Shown: piece by piece, positions 5,677 to 15,210 of the stretch
Numbering within the stretch: position 1 is the stretch's first letter
Layout of the letters: each line of letters begins with the position of its first letter
DNA from: Pseudomonadota bacterium
Lineage (GTDB): Bacteria > Desulfobacterota > Syntrophia > Syntrophales > UBA5619
Assembly (NCBI GenBank): GCA_018819165.1
Contig: JAHJQP010000006.1
Coordinates: 1-22,182, forward strand
Direction of reading: 5' to 3'
Length of the DNA stretch: 22,182 nucleotides
Notes under the pieces: generated by a model
Told to the model about the DNA's origin: nothing
The model's input: the letters and a program-made list of their open reading frames with translations, nothing else
Database searches by the model: none
Position numbers and translations under genes: made by a program

Positions 5677-6696
5677 TCAGTCCTTGAAGAGCTTCGTGAA
5701 CCGCCTGGGTTTCCGTTTCTTCCAGTTCCCCCGGTTCCAGGCGTAGCTCGCCAGAAGCGGGAGTACGGAGGTGGCCTCCGCATAGACCATCTGCTCGCAG
5801 CTGCTGTCCACCTTCCCCCAGGAATTGGCCTCCTTCAGCGTTGAGCTGGAGCAGGCGCCGTCGCGGACGTCGGCCACCGTGATCTGGACTGCGTACTTGT
5901 GCATCGGAACTTTTTTCCCGAGGATCTCGGCGCAGACGACCGTGTCCTGGGCGAAGTTCTTCGGCGCGCCGCCGCCGATCATCAGGAGGCCTGTCATCCC
6001 CGCCTTGATCTTGACCTGGGTCAGTTCCCGGAAGTCCTTCACCGAGTCGATGGAGACGTGCGCCTGCGGGTGCTTCTCCTGGTGGAGGACGAGGCCGAAG
6101 CCGGCGCTGCTGTCCGAGAAGGCGGGGCAGAAGATCGGTACATCGTGCTCGAAAGCCGCCTGGACGAGGGAATCCTTCTTCACTGCGTGTCCGGTCAGGT
6201 AGCGTCCCATCTCCCGGATGAACTCCCGCGAGGAATAGAGGCGGGGGGGGAGTCCGTCGGCGATGGCTTGGATTGTCCGGTCGCAGACCTGGAGGTCCTC
6301 CTCGTCGATGTAGGTGTCGTAGATCCGGTCGATGTAAAGGCGCCGAAGCTCCCGGTCGTCGACGAACGGCGTTCCCTGATAATGGCGGAAGCCCAGGGCC
6401 TCGAAGAAATCCATATCCACCACCGTCGCCCCCGTAGCGACGATGGCATCCACCATGTTGTTCTTCACCATCTCCACGTAGATCTGCATGCAGCCCGCGG
6501 CGCTGGTGCTGCCCGCGATAGTCAGGATGATGCCGCACTTCCTTTCGGAGAGCATCCGGTCGTAGATTCCGGCGGCCGTCGCCAGGTCCCGGGCGGTGAA
6601 AGACATTCCTTTCATTGCCTCGATAATGGGCGTGGCGTCGAACGAAGTGATGTCGATGTGCCGGACCGGAATCTGCAAATAGTCTTTCTTTTTCAT
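5677..6696 (-). CDS. Deoxyhypusine synthase-like protein
   Basis: This 339-aa protein belongs to the DHS/homospermidine synthase-like family. It has an NAD-dependent Rossmann-type core, with the segments TIAGSTSAAG (about 59-68), VDAIVATGATVVDMDF (about 82-97) and MIGGGAPKNF (about 239-248). The sequence EANSWGKV has Lys295 at the position of the catalytic lysine that forms the covalent imine in eukaryotic DHS (EAVSWGKI). Bacteria lack the DHS substrate eIF5A, so the product more likely transfers an aminobutyl group between polyamines or acts on another amine. That part is inference. The start at 6696 is set by GGGGAGG 2-3 nt upstream; longer in-frame extensions have no ribosome site. It is divergent from xseA and has its own promoter. 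Confidence 0.85.
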   Translation of the reverse strand: MKKKDYLQIPVRHIDITSFDATPIIEAMKGMSFTARDLATAAGIYDRMLSERKCGIILTIAGSTSAAGCMQIYVEMVKNNMVDAIVATGATVVDMDFFEALGFRHYQGTPFVDDRELRRLYIDRIYDTYIDEEDLQVCDRTIQAIADGLPPRLYSSREFIREMGRYLTGHAVKKDSLVQAAFEHDVPIFCPAFSDSSAGFGLVLHQEKHPQAHVSIDSVKDFRELTQVKIKAGMTGLLMIGGGAPKNFAQDTVVCAEILGKKVPMHKYAVQITVADVRDGACSSSTLKEANSWGKVDSSCEQMVYAEATSVLPLLASYAWNRGNWKKRKPRRFTKLFKD

Positions 6697-6765
6697 GACC
6701 TCCCCTGTGTGATCTTTATTGGGCCTGCCGGAAATAAATAGGGGCGCTGTCCCCCTTTTGGCGGC

Positions 6766-6795
6766 ATTATAAGAGGAGGGGCGGGCAAAAGTCAA
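6766..6795 (-). promoter_or_regulatory. Sigma-70-type promoter for the DHS-like gene
   Basis: The minus strand reads TTGACT, 18 nt, TATAAT, with a perfect -10. The leader to the ATG is about 60 nt. It contains a short hairpin AGGGG-GACAGCG-CCCCT (6740-6756) whose GACAGC and CCCC parts resemble the large hairpin after metG. Confidence 0.58.
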
Positions 6796-6911
6796 TGAAT
6801 CTCTATTCTCCGGCAGCGAGACCTTTGCCCGATCCTCCCACAAATTCCCCTAAATTCGGCCTTGTCACAGCGGCCGATATCTGATACTTCCCCGCCATGG
6901 ACAGGGGAAAC

Positions 6912-8279
6912 ATGAGGGATATTCTGACCGTTTCAAAGCTCAACGAACGGATCAAGTCGCTCCTGGAGGAGGGTTTCGCCGTCGTTTGGGTGGAGGGCGA
7001 GGTGTCCAACCTGCGGCGGCCGGCCTCGGGTCATATCTACTTCACCCTCAAGGATGCCAAAAGCCAGATCCGGGCGGTGATCTTCCGAAACCCCTTTGCA
7101 CGTTCCTGGGGCCGGACCTCCGGTTTCGAGGTCGAAGAGGGGATGAGCGTCGTCTGCCGGGCGCGCTTGTCCGTCTATCCTCCCCGCGGCGAATACCAGC
7201 TCGTTATCGATGCGGTGGAGCCGAGGGGATTGGGCGCCCTCCAGAAGGCCTTCGAACAGCTCAAGGTCCGTCTCGAGGCGGAGGGGCTCTTCGCTGCGGT
7301 CCGCAAGAAACCCCTCCCTTTCCTGCCGGCGAGGATCGGCGTCGTCACCTCGCCGACCGGCGCCGTCATCCGGGACATCCTGACCGTCACCCGCCGCCGC
7401 TTTCCCTCGGTGGACATCCTGATCGCCCCGGTCCGCGTCCAGGGGACGGAGGCGCCGGCGGAGATCATCCGGGCCCTGGGGGATCTCCAGATCGTCCAGG
7501 GCGTCGACGTGATCATCCTGGCCCGGGGCGGCGGCTCGCTAGAGGACCTCGCCCCGTTCAACGACGAAGGGGTGGCCCGGGCGATCGCCCGTTCCCGGAT
7601 CCCCGTCATCTCGGCTGTCGGTCATGAGACGGATTTCACCATCGCCGATTTCACTGCGGACCTCCGCGCCGCTACCCCCTCCGCGGCGGCCGAGCTCGCC
7701 GTGCCCCTCCGGGCGGAGCTCATGGAATCCATCGAAACGCTCCGCCTCCGTCTGATCCGTTACCGGCGGCGGGAAACCGAACGCCTCCGGGAACGCCTCG
7801 CGGGACTCTCGGGAAGGCTGCGAGACCCGAAGCGCCGCCTCGCCGACATCCGTATTGCCCTGGATGACAACGTCGAGCGGATGAGGATCTCCCTCGGCCA
7901 CCTGCGGGCGGTCCGCCGTCAGGAATGGCTCAACCTTACCGCCCGCCTGGAGCACCTAAACCCCCGCTTGCGGATCATCGCAGGGCGCACGTTGCTGGGC
8001 GCCCTCGGGAAGGCGCTGAGTGCGGTCCGGGAAAAACAGGCCGAACAGCGGAAGAGTCGCGTGGGCTCCGCTATTGCCCTTCTCGATTCCCTGAGCCCCC
8101 TTGCCGTCCTCAGACGGGGCTACACCATCACGCGGCGTCTTCCGGACGGTCTCATCCTCCGGCGCACCGAGGATGTCGTTGCCGGACAGGAGGTGGCAAT
8201 CCTCCTTGCCGCGGGCAGTCTGTATGCAAAAATCACAAAAATCTTCAAGGAGCAGTCCGATGGCCAAGGAAAAATTTGA
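6912..8279 (+). CDS. xseA: Exodeoxyribonuclease VII large subunit
   Basis: The catalytic subunit of ExoVII degrades single-stranded DNA from both ends and works with XseB in repair and recombination in the cytoplasm. From the start at 6912 it is 455 aa, the usual length (E. coli 456). It has an N-terminal OB-fold (VWVEGEVSNLRRPASGHIYF), the catalytic core with RIGVVTSPTGAVIRDIL, ILARGGGSLEDL and SAVGHETDFTIADF, a long Arg/Glu-rich coiled region, and a C-terminal LSPLAVLRRGYTIT segment. The start at 6912 has AGGGG in front; the alternative ATG at 6897 has no ribosome site. Its last 20 bp overlap xseB, which implies translational coupling. Confidence 0.97.
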   Translation: MRDILTVSKLNERIKSLLEEGFAVVWVEGEVSNLRRPASGHIYFTLKDAKSQIRAVIFRNPFARSWGRTSGFEVEEGMSVVCRARLSVYPPRGEYQLVIDAVEPRGLGALQKAFEQLKVRLEAEGLFAAVRKKPLPFLPARIGVVTSPTGAVIRDILTVTRRRFPSVDILIAPVRVQGTEAPAEIIRALGDLQIVQGVDVIILARGGGSLEDLAPFNDEGVARAIARSRIPVISAVGHETDFTIADFTADLRAATPSAAAELAVPLRAELMESIETLRLRLIRYRRRETERLRERLAGLSGRLRDPKRRLADIRIALDDNVERMRISLGHLRAVRRQEWLNLTARLEHLNPRLRIIAGRTLLGALGKALSAVREKQAEQRKSRVGSAIALLDSLSPLAVLRRGYTITRRLPDGLILRRTEDVVAGQEVAILLAAGSLYAKITKIFKEQSDGQGKI

Positions 8280-8496
8280 AGAAGCGCTGGGAAAACTCGA
8301 AGAAATCGTTCGCAGAATGGAAGCGGGGGATATGACCCTGGAGGAATCCCTAAAGGCCTTCGAGGAAGGGATCAAGCTCTCCCGCCTGTGCGCAAAAAAA
8401 CTCGATGAGGCCGACCGGCGCGTTGATCTCCTCCTCCGACAGGAGGACGAGCTCACCACCCGGCCGTTTGCGGAGGAGGAACGTGAAACCCAATGA
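8260..8496 (+). CDS. xseB: Exodeoxyribonuclease VII small subunit
   Basis: This 78-aa helical protein binds the XseA coiled region in multiple copies to form ExoVII. The family signature FEEALGKLEEIVRRMEAGDMTLEESLKAFEEG is present from residue 6, and the length is typical. Its start lies inside the xseA 3' end behind AAGGAG, and its own 3' end overlaps ispA by 14 bp. xseA-xseB-ispA is a common bacterial order. Confidence 0.96.
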   Translation: MAKEKFEEALGKLEEIVRRMEAGDMTLEESLKAFEEGIKLSRLCAKKLDEADRRVDLLLRQEDELTTRPFAEEERETQ

Positions 8497-9391
8497 CGGC
8501 TTTTCGCTGAAGGAATACCTTGTCGAGCGGAAGGCGCTGATCGATCGGGCTCTCGCCGGTTATCTCCCCGACGAGGGGAACGGGCAGCCGGTGATCTTCC
8601 AGGCTGTCCGCTACAGCCTCTTCGCGGGAGGGAAAAGGCTCCGGCCGATCCTCTGTCTGGCCGCCGCGGAGGCGGTCGGGAGGGAGGCCGGTGCGCTTCT
8701 GCCGGTCGCCTGCGCCCTGGAGCTCATCCATACCTACTCGCTCATCCACGACGATCTGCCCGCGATGGACAACGACGATTACCGCCGGGGAAGGCTGACC
8801 TCGCACAAGGTCTTCGGCGAGGGCATTGCCATCCTGGCCGGCGACGCCCTCCTGACCGAGTCCTTCCGCCTCCTCACCCGCCGGGAGCTGATGCCCGGCA
8901 TCTCGCCGGAGCTGCTCTTGCACGTTACGGGCGAGATCGCGGAAGCGGCGGGATATTTCGGCATGATCGGGGGCCAGGTCTTGGACATCCGTTCCGAAGA
9001 GGAACCTGTCGACCTGGAAACCCTCCACCTGATCCACCGGCTGAAGACGGGGGCGCTGATCCGCGTCTCTCTTCGGGCGGGGGCGATCTTGGCCGGCGCT
9101 GCGGGGACGGAACTCGCTTCTCTGTCCGACTACGGTCGTCAGATCGGCCTTGCCTTCCAGATCGCCGACGACATCCTGAACGTGGAGGGGGACCGGGCGC
9201 TTTTAGGGAAAGGAACGGGGAGCGATGCGGCCCGGGGAAAGGTCACCTTTCCCGCCCTTTTGGGGATCGAGGCGTCGCGTGCCCGGGCCGAGGCGCTCAT
9301 CATCGAGGCGCTCGCCGCGCTGGCCTCCTTCGACGTCCGGGCGGAGCCTCTGCGCGCTATCGCCCGGTACATCCTGGTGCGAAATTCCTGA
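8483..9391 (+). CDS. ispA: (2E,6E)-farnesyl diphosphate synthase
   Basis: This 302-aa polyprenyl synthase condenses IPP with DMAPP and GPP to farnesyl diphosphate in the cytoplasm. The first Asp-rich motif is HDDLPAMDNDD and the second is QIADDILNVEGD. GGKRLRP and the Gln of GGQVLDI are conserved. The start is GTG at 8483, directly behind GAGGAGGAAC; upstream in-frame residues read as the xseB overlap. It supplies the substrate for the prenyltransferase domain encoded 3.7 kb downstream. It could be annotated as a geranylgeranyl synthase, because chain length cannot be set with certainty from motifs. Confidence 0.93.
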   Translation: MKPNDGFSLKEYLVERKALIDRALAGYLPDEGNGQPVIFQAVRYSLFAGGKRLRPILCLAAAEAVGREAGALLPVACALELIHTYSLIHDDLPAMDNDDYRRGRLTSHKVFGEGIAILAGDALLTESFRLLTRRELMPGISPELLLHVTGEIAEAAGYFGMIGGQVLDIRSEEEPVDLETLHLIHRLKTGALIRVSLRAGAILAGAAGTELASLSDYGRQIGLAFQIADDILNVEGDRALLGKGTGSDAARGKVTFPALLGIEASRARAEALIIEALAALASFDVRAEPLRAIARYILVRNS

Positions 9392-9450
9392 AAGGGATGC
9401 AAAAGCTGTCGGAGGGCCGGGAGCATCCCCCGCCGTCCGTTAAAATCGTG

Positions 9451-9479
9451 TTGAATTGCATGCAGAATCAGCGTATAGG
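9451..9479 (+). promoter_or_regulatory. Candidate sigma-70 promoter before dxs
   Basis: TTGAAT, a 17-nt spacer and TATAGG lie in the 129-bp gap between ispA and dxs. Transcription would begin near 9486. That favours the ATG at 9521 over the GTG at 9494, because the latter would have a leader too short for a ribosome site. Confidence 0.4.
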
Positions 9480-9520
9480 GCGGGGGAATTCCCGTGAATA
9501 GAAAAAGAAGATCGACAACG

Positions 9521-11416
<1,896 letters not shown>

Positions 11417-11430
11417 CCCCCAGAGGGTAA

Positions 11431-12216
11431 ATGGTGGATACGAAAACACCGAAAATCCGGCTGGATTGCTTGCTCGTCGAGAGGGGGCTGGCCGGGAGCC
11501 GGCAGCGGGCGCAGGCGCTGATTCTCACAGGGACGGTTCTCGTCGGCGACCGGCCGGCGGACAAGGCGGGGATGCTCGTCCCTGCCGATGCGGAGATCCG
11601 GATCAAGGGCGAGGATAATCCCTATGTGAGCCGGGGGGGTCTCAAGCTCCGGGGGGCTCTCGACGCCTTCGGTCTCTCTGTGCAGGGACTGATAGCGCTG
11701 GACGTGGGGGCCTCCACCGGCGGCTTCACCGACTGCCTCCTCCAGGCGGGGGCGGCGAAGGTCTACGCCGTCGATGTGGGCTACGGACAGCTGGCCTGGA
11801 AGCTTCGGGAAGACCCGCGGGTGGTCGGCATCGAACGGACGAACATCCGCCATTACGACGGTGCCGCCATTGCGGAAGGGATCGACATTGCCGTGATCGA
11901 CGCCTCCTTCATCTCGCTGAAGCTCGTCATTCCCCCTGTCCTGAAGCTGATCAGGGGCGGCGCGATCCTCGTCGCCCTGGTCAAGCCGCAGTTCGAGGTG
12001 GGAAAGGGCGAGGTCGGGAAGCACGGCGTCGTCCGGGATCCGGAGCTCCACCGGCGGATTTTTGAAGAGATCGAGGCCTTCTGCCGGGGTCTCGGGCTTG
12101 AGGTTTTAGGGAGCTCAGACTCCCCCCTTACTGGTCCCGCGGGAAACAGGGAATTCTTCATGTGCCTCAGGAAAACGCCGGGCAACGGAACAGCGGGAGG
12201 CACGGGAGAAAACTGA
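11431..12216 (+). CDS. tlyA: TlyA-family rRNA 2'-O-methyltransferase
   Basis: This 261-aa protein has an N-terminal S4 RNA-binding domain (RLDCLLVERGLAGSRQRAQ, about 10-65) and an FtsJ-type SAM methyltransferase domain. The latter shows motif I (ALDVGASTGGFTDCLLQAGA, about 88-107), VIDASFISL, LVKPQFEVGK and NREFFMCL, which together supply the K-D-K-E tetrad. Homologs methylate ribose in 16S/23S rRNA, and some have been called hemolysins. It commonly sits beside dxs and xseA/B. Its TGA overlaps the next ATG (TGATG), so translation is coupled. Confidence 0.94.
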   Translation: MVDTKTPKIRLDCLLVERGLAGSRQRAQALILTGTVLVGDRPADKAGMLVPADAEIRIKGEDNPYVSRGGLKLRGALDAFGLSVQGLIALDVGASTGGFTDCLLQAGAAKVYAVDVGYGQLAWKLREDPRVVGIERTNIRHYDGAAIAEGIDIAVIDASFISLKLVIPPVLKLIRGGAILVALVKPQFEVGKGEVGKHGVVRDPELHRRIFEEIEAFCRGLGLEVLGSSDSPLTGPAGNREFFMCLRKTPGNGTAGGTGEN

Positions 12217-13961
12217 TGGGTGTGAAACTGGCGAAGACAGCCGGCTTCTGCATGGGGGTGAAGCGGGCCGTGGACATGGTCATCGACATGGCCCGCCAGA
12301 AGGGCCGGGAGATCATCTACACCTATGGCCCACTGATCCACAACCCCCAGACGGTCGAGCTCCTCCGGAAACGGGGAATCGTTCCGATCGGGAGCCTCGA
12401 CGAGATCGACTGCACCCCCGCCGGGGCCGTCATGGTCGTCCGCGCCCACGGAATTTCCCCCGCCGAGAGAAAGAAAATCAAGGAAAAGGGCTTCCGGATC
12501 ATTGACGCCACCTGTCCCAAGGTGGCCCACGTCCAGGCGATCATCCGGAAGCATGCGACCGCGGGTTTTACGGTCCTCATCGCCGGGGACCGGGAACACC
12601 CGGAGGTTAACGGCCTGTTGGGCTTTGCGGGCGAGGCGGGGATCGTACTCGGCGCCCCGGAGGAGGTGGAGCGCCTCCCCGAGCTGGCGAAGGTGTGCGT
12701 CGTCGCCCAGACGACGCAGAACATGGATGAATACGCCGCCATCGTCCGCAGCATCCGGAAGCGGTTTCCGGATGCGGTCGTCTTCGACACCATCTGTGAC
12801 TCCACGGAGAAGCGCCAGACCGAGATCAAGGCGCTTGCCGCCGGAACGGACGCCGTTTTCGTCGTAGGCGGCCTAAACAGCGCGAACACGCGGCGGCTTG
12901 CGGAGCTGGCAAAGCTCCAAGGTAAGCCCGCCTTCCACATCGAAACCGCCGACGAACTGCAGAGGATCGATATCGAGCCCTACCGCCGGATCGGCGTCTC
13001 TGCCGGTGCTTCGACCCCCAACTGGATTATCGACCGGGTAGCGGACCACCTTACCGGCCGTCAGGGAAAGAAGGAGGAACTGCTCCGGCATCTCTTCAGG
13101 ATCTGGGTCTTTGCCGTCCGCACGGACATCTACTCCGCCGCTGGCGCCGGCTGCCTGTCGCTCACGGCCATGCTCCTCCAGGGGCTGCGGGTGAATCCCC
13201 TCCACATCCTGACCGCCTCCCTCTACGTTTACTCCATGCACGTCCTCAACCGCTTCATCAACCGGAAGGCGAGCAGCATCAGCTCCTTTCGGGAAGAGTC
13301 CTATCTCCTTCATGAGAGGATCTATGTGACGCTGGCCGTCGTCTCCATGATCCTCGCGCTCGGCGCCTCCCTCATCGCGGGGCGGGCGCCCTTCATCCTG
13401 CTGTTCGTCATCTCGCTCTCCGGCGTCCTCTACAATACGAATCTCCTGCCGTCTGGATGGAGATTTCAGAGCCTGAAGGACATCCCCGGTTCGAAGAACA
13501 TCGCCACCGCGGTCGCCTGGGGGGCGGTGGCGGCTCTTCTGCCGCGGCTCGAAACCGGACTTGCGCCTGCGCCCGGCCTCGCGGTCGCTTTCTTTTTCAC
13601 CGCCGCCCTCGTCTTCATCCGTTCCGCGCTGTCGGACATCCTCGGCATCCAGAGCGACCGACTGATCGGCCGGGAGACCATCCCCGTCCTGATCGGCGAG
13701 GGCAGGACCTTGCTGCTCCTCCAGGGGATTTCCGGTCTCCTGTTTGTTCTTCTCCTTGCAGCCTCGCCGGCCGGGTGGACGACCCCACTTAGTTTTGTAC
13801 TATTGTCTTCGGTATTTTATATATGGATTTGTTTCAAACTTTATGATAGAAGGTCCGGGTTTTCCGGAGTCGTTATGGAGGGCTTGCTGGAGAGTAGCTA
13901 CATCGTCGCCGGGGTGAGCGCCCTGTTGTGGCTTATGGCGATCAGAGGCATAACCGCCTGA
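12216..13961 (+). CDS. ispH: IspH (LytB) fused to a UbiA-type prenyltransferase
   Basis: This is a 581-aa two-domain protein. Residues 1-about 283 are 4-hydroxy-3-methylbut-2-enyl diphosphate reductase, which makes IPP and DMAPP. The three [4Fe-4S] cysteines are Cys12 (GFCMGVKRAV), Cys100 (DATCPKV) and Cys194 (ICDST), with active-site His43, His78, His128 and Glu130 (EHPEV). Residues about 295-581 form several hydrophobic helices of a UbiA-type prenyltransferase. Its second Asp motif is clear (SDILGIQSDRLIGRETIPVLIG, Asp474/Asp481). The first motif, usually NDxxD, is degenerate (LNRFINRKAS, 345-352). LKDIPGSKN is also UbiA-like. No stop or frame break separates the halves. The start at 12216 has GGGAG upstream. 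The acceptor for the prenyl group is unknown. Confidence 0.92.
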   Translation: MGVKLAKTAGFCMGVKRAVDMVIDMARQKGREIIYTYGPLIHNPQTVELLRKRGIVPIGSLDEIDCTPAGAVMVVRAHGISPAERKKIKEKGFRIIDATCPKVAHVQAIIRKHATAGFTVLIAGDREHPEVNGLLGFAGEAGIVLGAPEEVERLPELAKVCVVAQTTQNMDEYAAIVRSIRKRFPDAVVFDTICDSTEKRQTEIKALAAGTDAVFVVGGLNSANTRRLAELAKLQGKPAFHIETADELQRIDIEPYRRIGVSAGASTPNWIIDRVADHLTGRQGKKEELLRHLFRIWVFAVRTDIYSAAGAGCLSLTAMLLQGLRVNPLHILTASLYVYSMHVLNRFINRKASSISSFREESYLLHERIYVTLAVVSMILALGASLIAGRAPFILLFVISLSGVLYNTNLLPSGWRFQSLKDIPGSKNIATAVAWGAVAALLPRLETGLAPAPGLAVAFFFTAALVFIRSALSDILGIQSDRLIGRETIPVLIGEGRTLLLLQGISGLLFVLLLAASPAGWTTPLSFVLLSSVFYIWICFKLYDRRSGFSGVVMEGLLESSYIVAGVSALLWLMAIRGITA

Positions 13962-13976
13962 ACCGGAGGTGTCGTG

Positions 13977-14564
13977 ATGATGAAAGCATGGGGAGCGGCC
14001 GCTTTAGCCATTCTGCTCCTGGGTCTCTTCGGCTGCGGGGGGCTCCGCTATTCCCATGTCTCGCCGGAGGCAAAGGATTTTCACCCCCGGCGGATAGCCG
14101 TCCTTCCTGCCGACGTAAAGACCTTTCCGGAGGCGAAGGGCTCGATCGACAGTCTCATCTCCGAGGCCCTGAGCGAGCGAAAGTGGTTCGCTGCCGTCGT
14201 CGGGGGAGAGGAGATCGGCCGCCGTCTGGAAACTGATGAGACGCTCAGGCAGGCCGTTGCGGAGTACCTGGCAAAGCTCGACAAGGTCAGTTTCTCCGAT
14301 CCGGCATTGAGCGGCAGAATCGGAGAGTTGACCCGCGCCGAGGCCCTTGTGCTCGTCCGGGTCGATTACTGGAACTACACGAAGGAAAACGACAAAAAGG
14401 TGGGCAAGGTCAGCCTCAGCCTCACGCTGATCGAGGCCGGGACGGGAAAAATTGTCTGGATGGCGGGCCACCAACGGGCAAGCGACTACCTGATCATGAA
14501 ACCGGCCCTCCCCGATGTGGCGAGGGATATCATCCGGGAGATGATCGACTATATGCCGCATTGA
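13977..14564 (+). CDS. Putative lipoprotein, function unknown
   Basis: The product is about 195 aa. A lipoprotein signal peptide ends with lipobox LFGC near residue 20 and is followed by GG, so it is probably anchored in the outer membrane. The mature part starts like other small envelope lipoproteins, with RRIAVLPADVKTF. It has a later strand ALVLVRVDYWNY and a TGKIVWMAGHQRASDY segment, then ends at MIDYMP. The pattern resembles GNA1162/DUF799-like lipoproteins, but this is only a resemblance. GGAGGT stands 6 nt before ATG 13977 and 9 nt before ATG 13980, so the exact start is uncertain; GTG 13974 is too close. It follows the fusion gene by 15 nt, probably in the same transcript. Confidence 0.8.
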   Translation: MMKAWGAAALAILLLGLFGCGGLRYSHVSPEAKDFHPRRIAVLPADVKTFPEAKGSIDSLISEALSERKWFAAVVGGEEIGRRLETDETLRQAVAEYLAKLDKVSFSDPALSGRIGELTRAEALVLVRVDYWNYTKENDKKVGKVSLSLTLIEAGTGKIVWMAGHQRASDYLIMKPALPDVARDIIREMIDYMPH

Positions 14565-14629
14565 CGATGCGGACGAAGCATTCCGGTTGCGGACAGCCCG
14601 CAGCCGCCGAGAAGAGGGAGGAATTTGGG

Positions 14630-14851
14630 ATGAAGGAAGAGGTACGGAAGGCGATCGACCTGATCAGACCCAATCTCCAGGCGGACGGCGGGGATGTGGA
14701 ACTGATCGACGTGGGAGACGACGGGGTGGTGAAGGTGAAGCTGGTCGGGGCCTGTCACGGCTGCCCGATGGCCCAGATGACATTGAAGAACGGGATCGAG
14801 AAATTCCTGAAACAGCAAGTTCCCGGGGTAAATTCCGTAGTTTCCGTCTGA
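14630..14851 (+). CDS. NFU-domain Fe-S scaffold protein
   Basis: This 73-aa protein is equivalent to the C-terminal domain of NifU/NfuA. It carries the NFU motif ADGGDVELIDV and the cluster-binding CxxC in GACHGCPMAQMTLKNGIE (about residues 45-48). It binds and hands over a [4Fe-4S] cluster. The start is supported by GGGAGG 8 nt upstream; upstream in-frame residues would overlap the lipoprotein stop and have no ribosome site. The ferredoxin gene follows 50 bp later, and IspH and RicT nearby are Fe-S proteins too. Confidence 0.93.
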   Translation: MKEEVRKAIDLIRPNLQADGGDVELIDVGDDGVVKVKLVGACHGCPMAQMTLKNGIEKFLKQQVPGVNSVVSV

Positions 14852-14901
14852 GACGACCGGATTGGACCGGGAAAGATAGATAAAAAAAGAAGGAGAAAAA
14901 G

Positions 14902-15081
14902 ATGGCGTATATAATCACCGATGAATGCATTGCTTGCGGTTCCTGTCAGGATGAATGTCCCGTCGAGGCGATCAGCGAGGGGGAAGACAAGTACACCATC
15001 GATTCCAACCTGTGTACGGACTGCGGCACGTGTGCTGAACAGTGCCCGGTCGAGGCGATCACGCCCGGTGAAGAGAAGTAG
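14902..15081 (+). CDS. 2[4Fe-4S] ferredoxin, clostridial type
   Basis: This 59-aa soluble electron carrier has two cluster motifs: CIACGSCQDECP (residues 9-20) and CTDCGTCAEQCP (38-49). Each is followed by VEAI, the internal duplication typical of this family. The start MAYIITDECIACG is the classic one, and AAGGAG precedes it. No stretch is left over, so it is a minimal ferredoxin. It likely serves low-potential reactions such as IspH, formate or pyruvate metabolism; which partner is inference. Confidence 0.96.
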   Translation: MAYIITDECIACGSCQDECPVEAISEGEDKYTIDSNLCTDCGTCAEQCPVEAITPGEEK

Positions 15082-15106
15082 ATCCATAGCGGATCGGACA
15101 GAGAAA

Positions 15107-15155
15107 AGGGGAAACGCCGCACCGGAAATGGACCGTGGCTTTCCCCTCTGTTTTT
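15107..15155 (+). terminator. Rho-independent terminator after the ferredoxin gene
   Basis: AGGGGAAA (15107-15114) pairs with TTTCCCCT (15140-15147) around a GC-rich inner part that can pair further (GC-CA-CGG with CCG-TG-GC). TTTTT follows at 15151-15155. It sits 26 bp after the ferredoxin stop and separates this run of genes from tmk. Confidence 0.62.
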
Positions 15156-15210
15156 CCTAATCGCCCCTCGCAAAAATCGGCTTCATTACAAGGAATGCCA
15201 AGGTGGTAGA

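Noticed and set aside
5645..5746. Short plus-strand frame MALGDQMNQHFQSLKSF behind a GGAGGG sequence
   Set aside because: It overlaps the DHS-like 3' end in antisense and is only about 33 codons long. The ribosome-like sequence alone is not enough.
5899..6741. 280-codon plus-strand frame opposite the DHS-like gene
   Set aside because: It is antisense to a gene with conserved family motifs, has an Asp/Val/His-rich composition typical of shadow frames in GC-rich DNA, and has no ribosome site.
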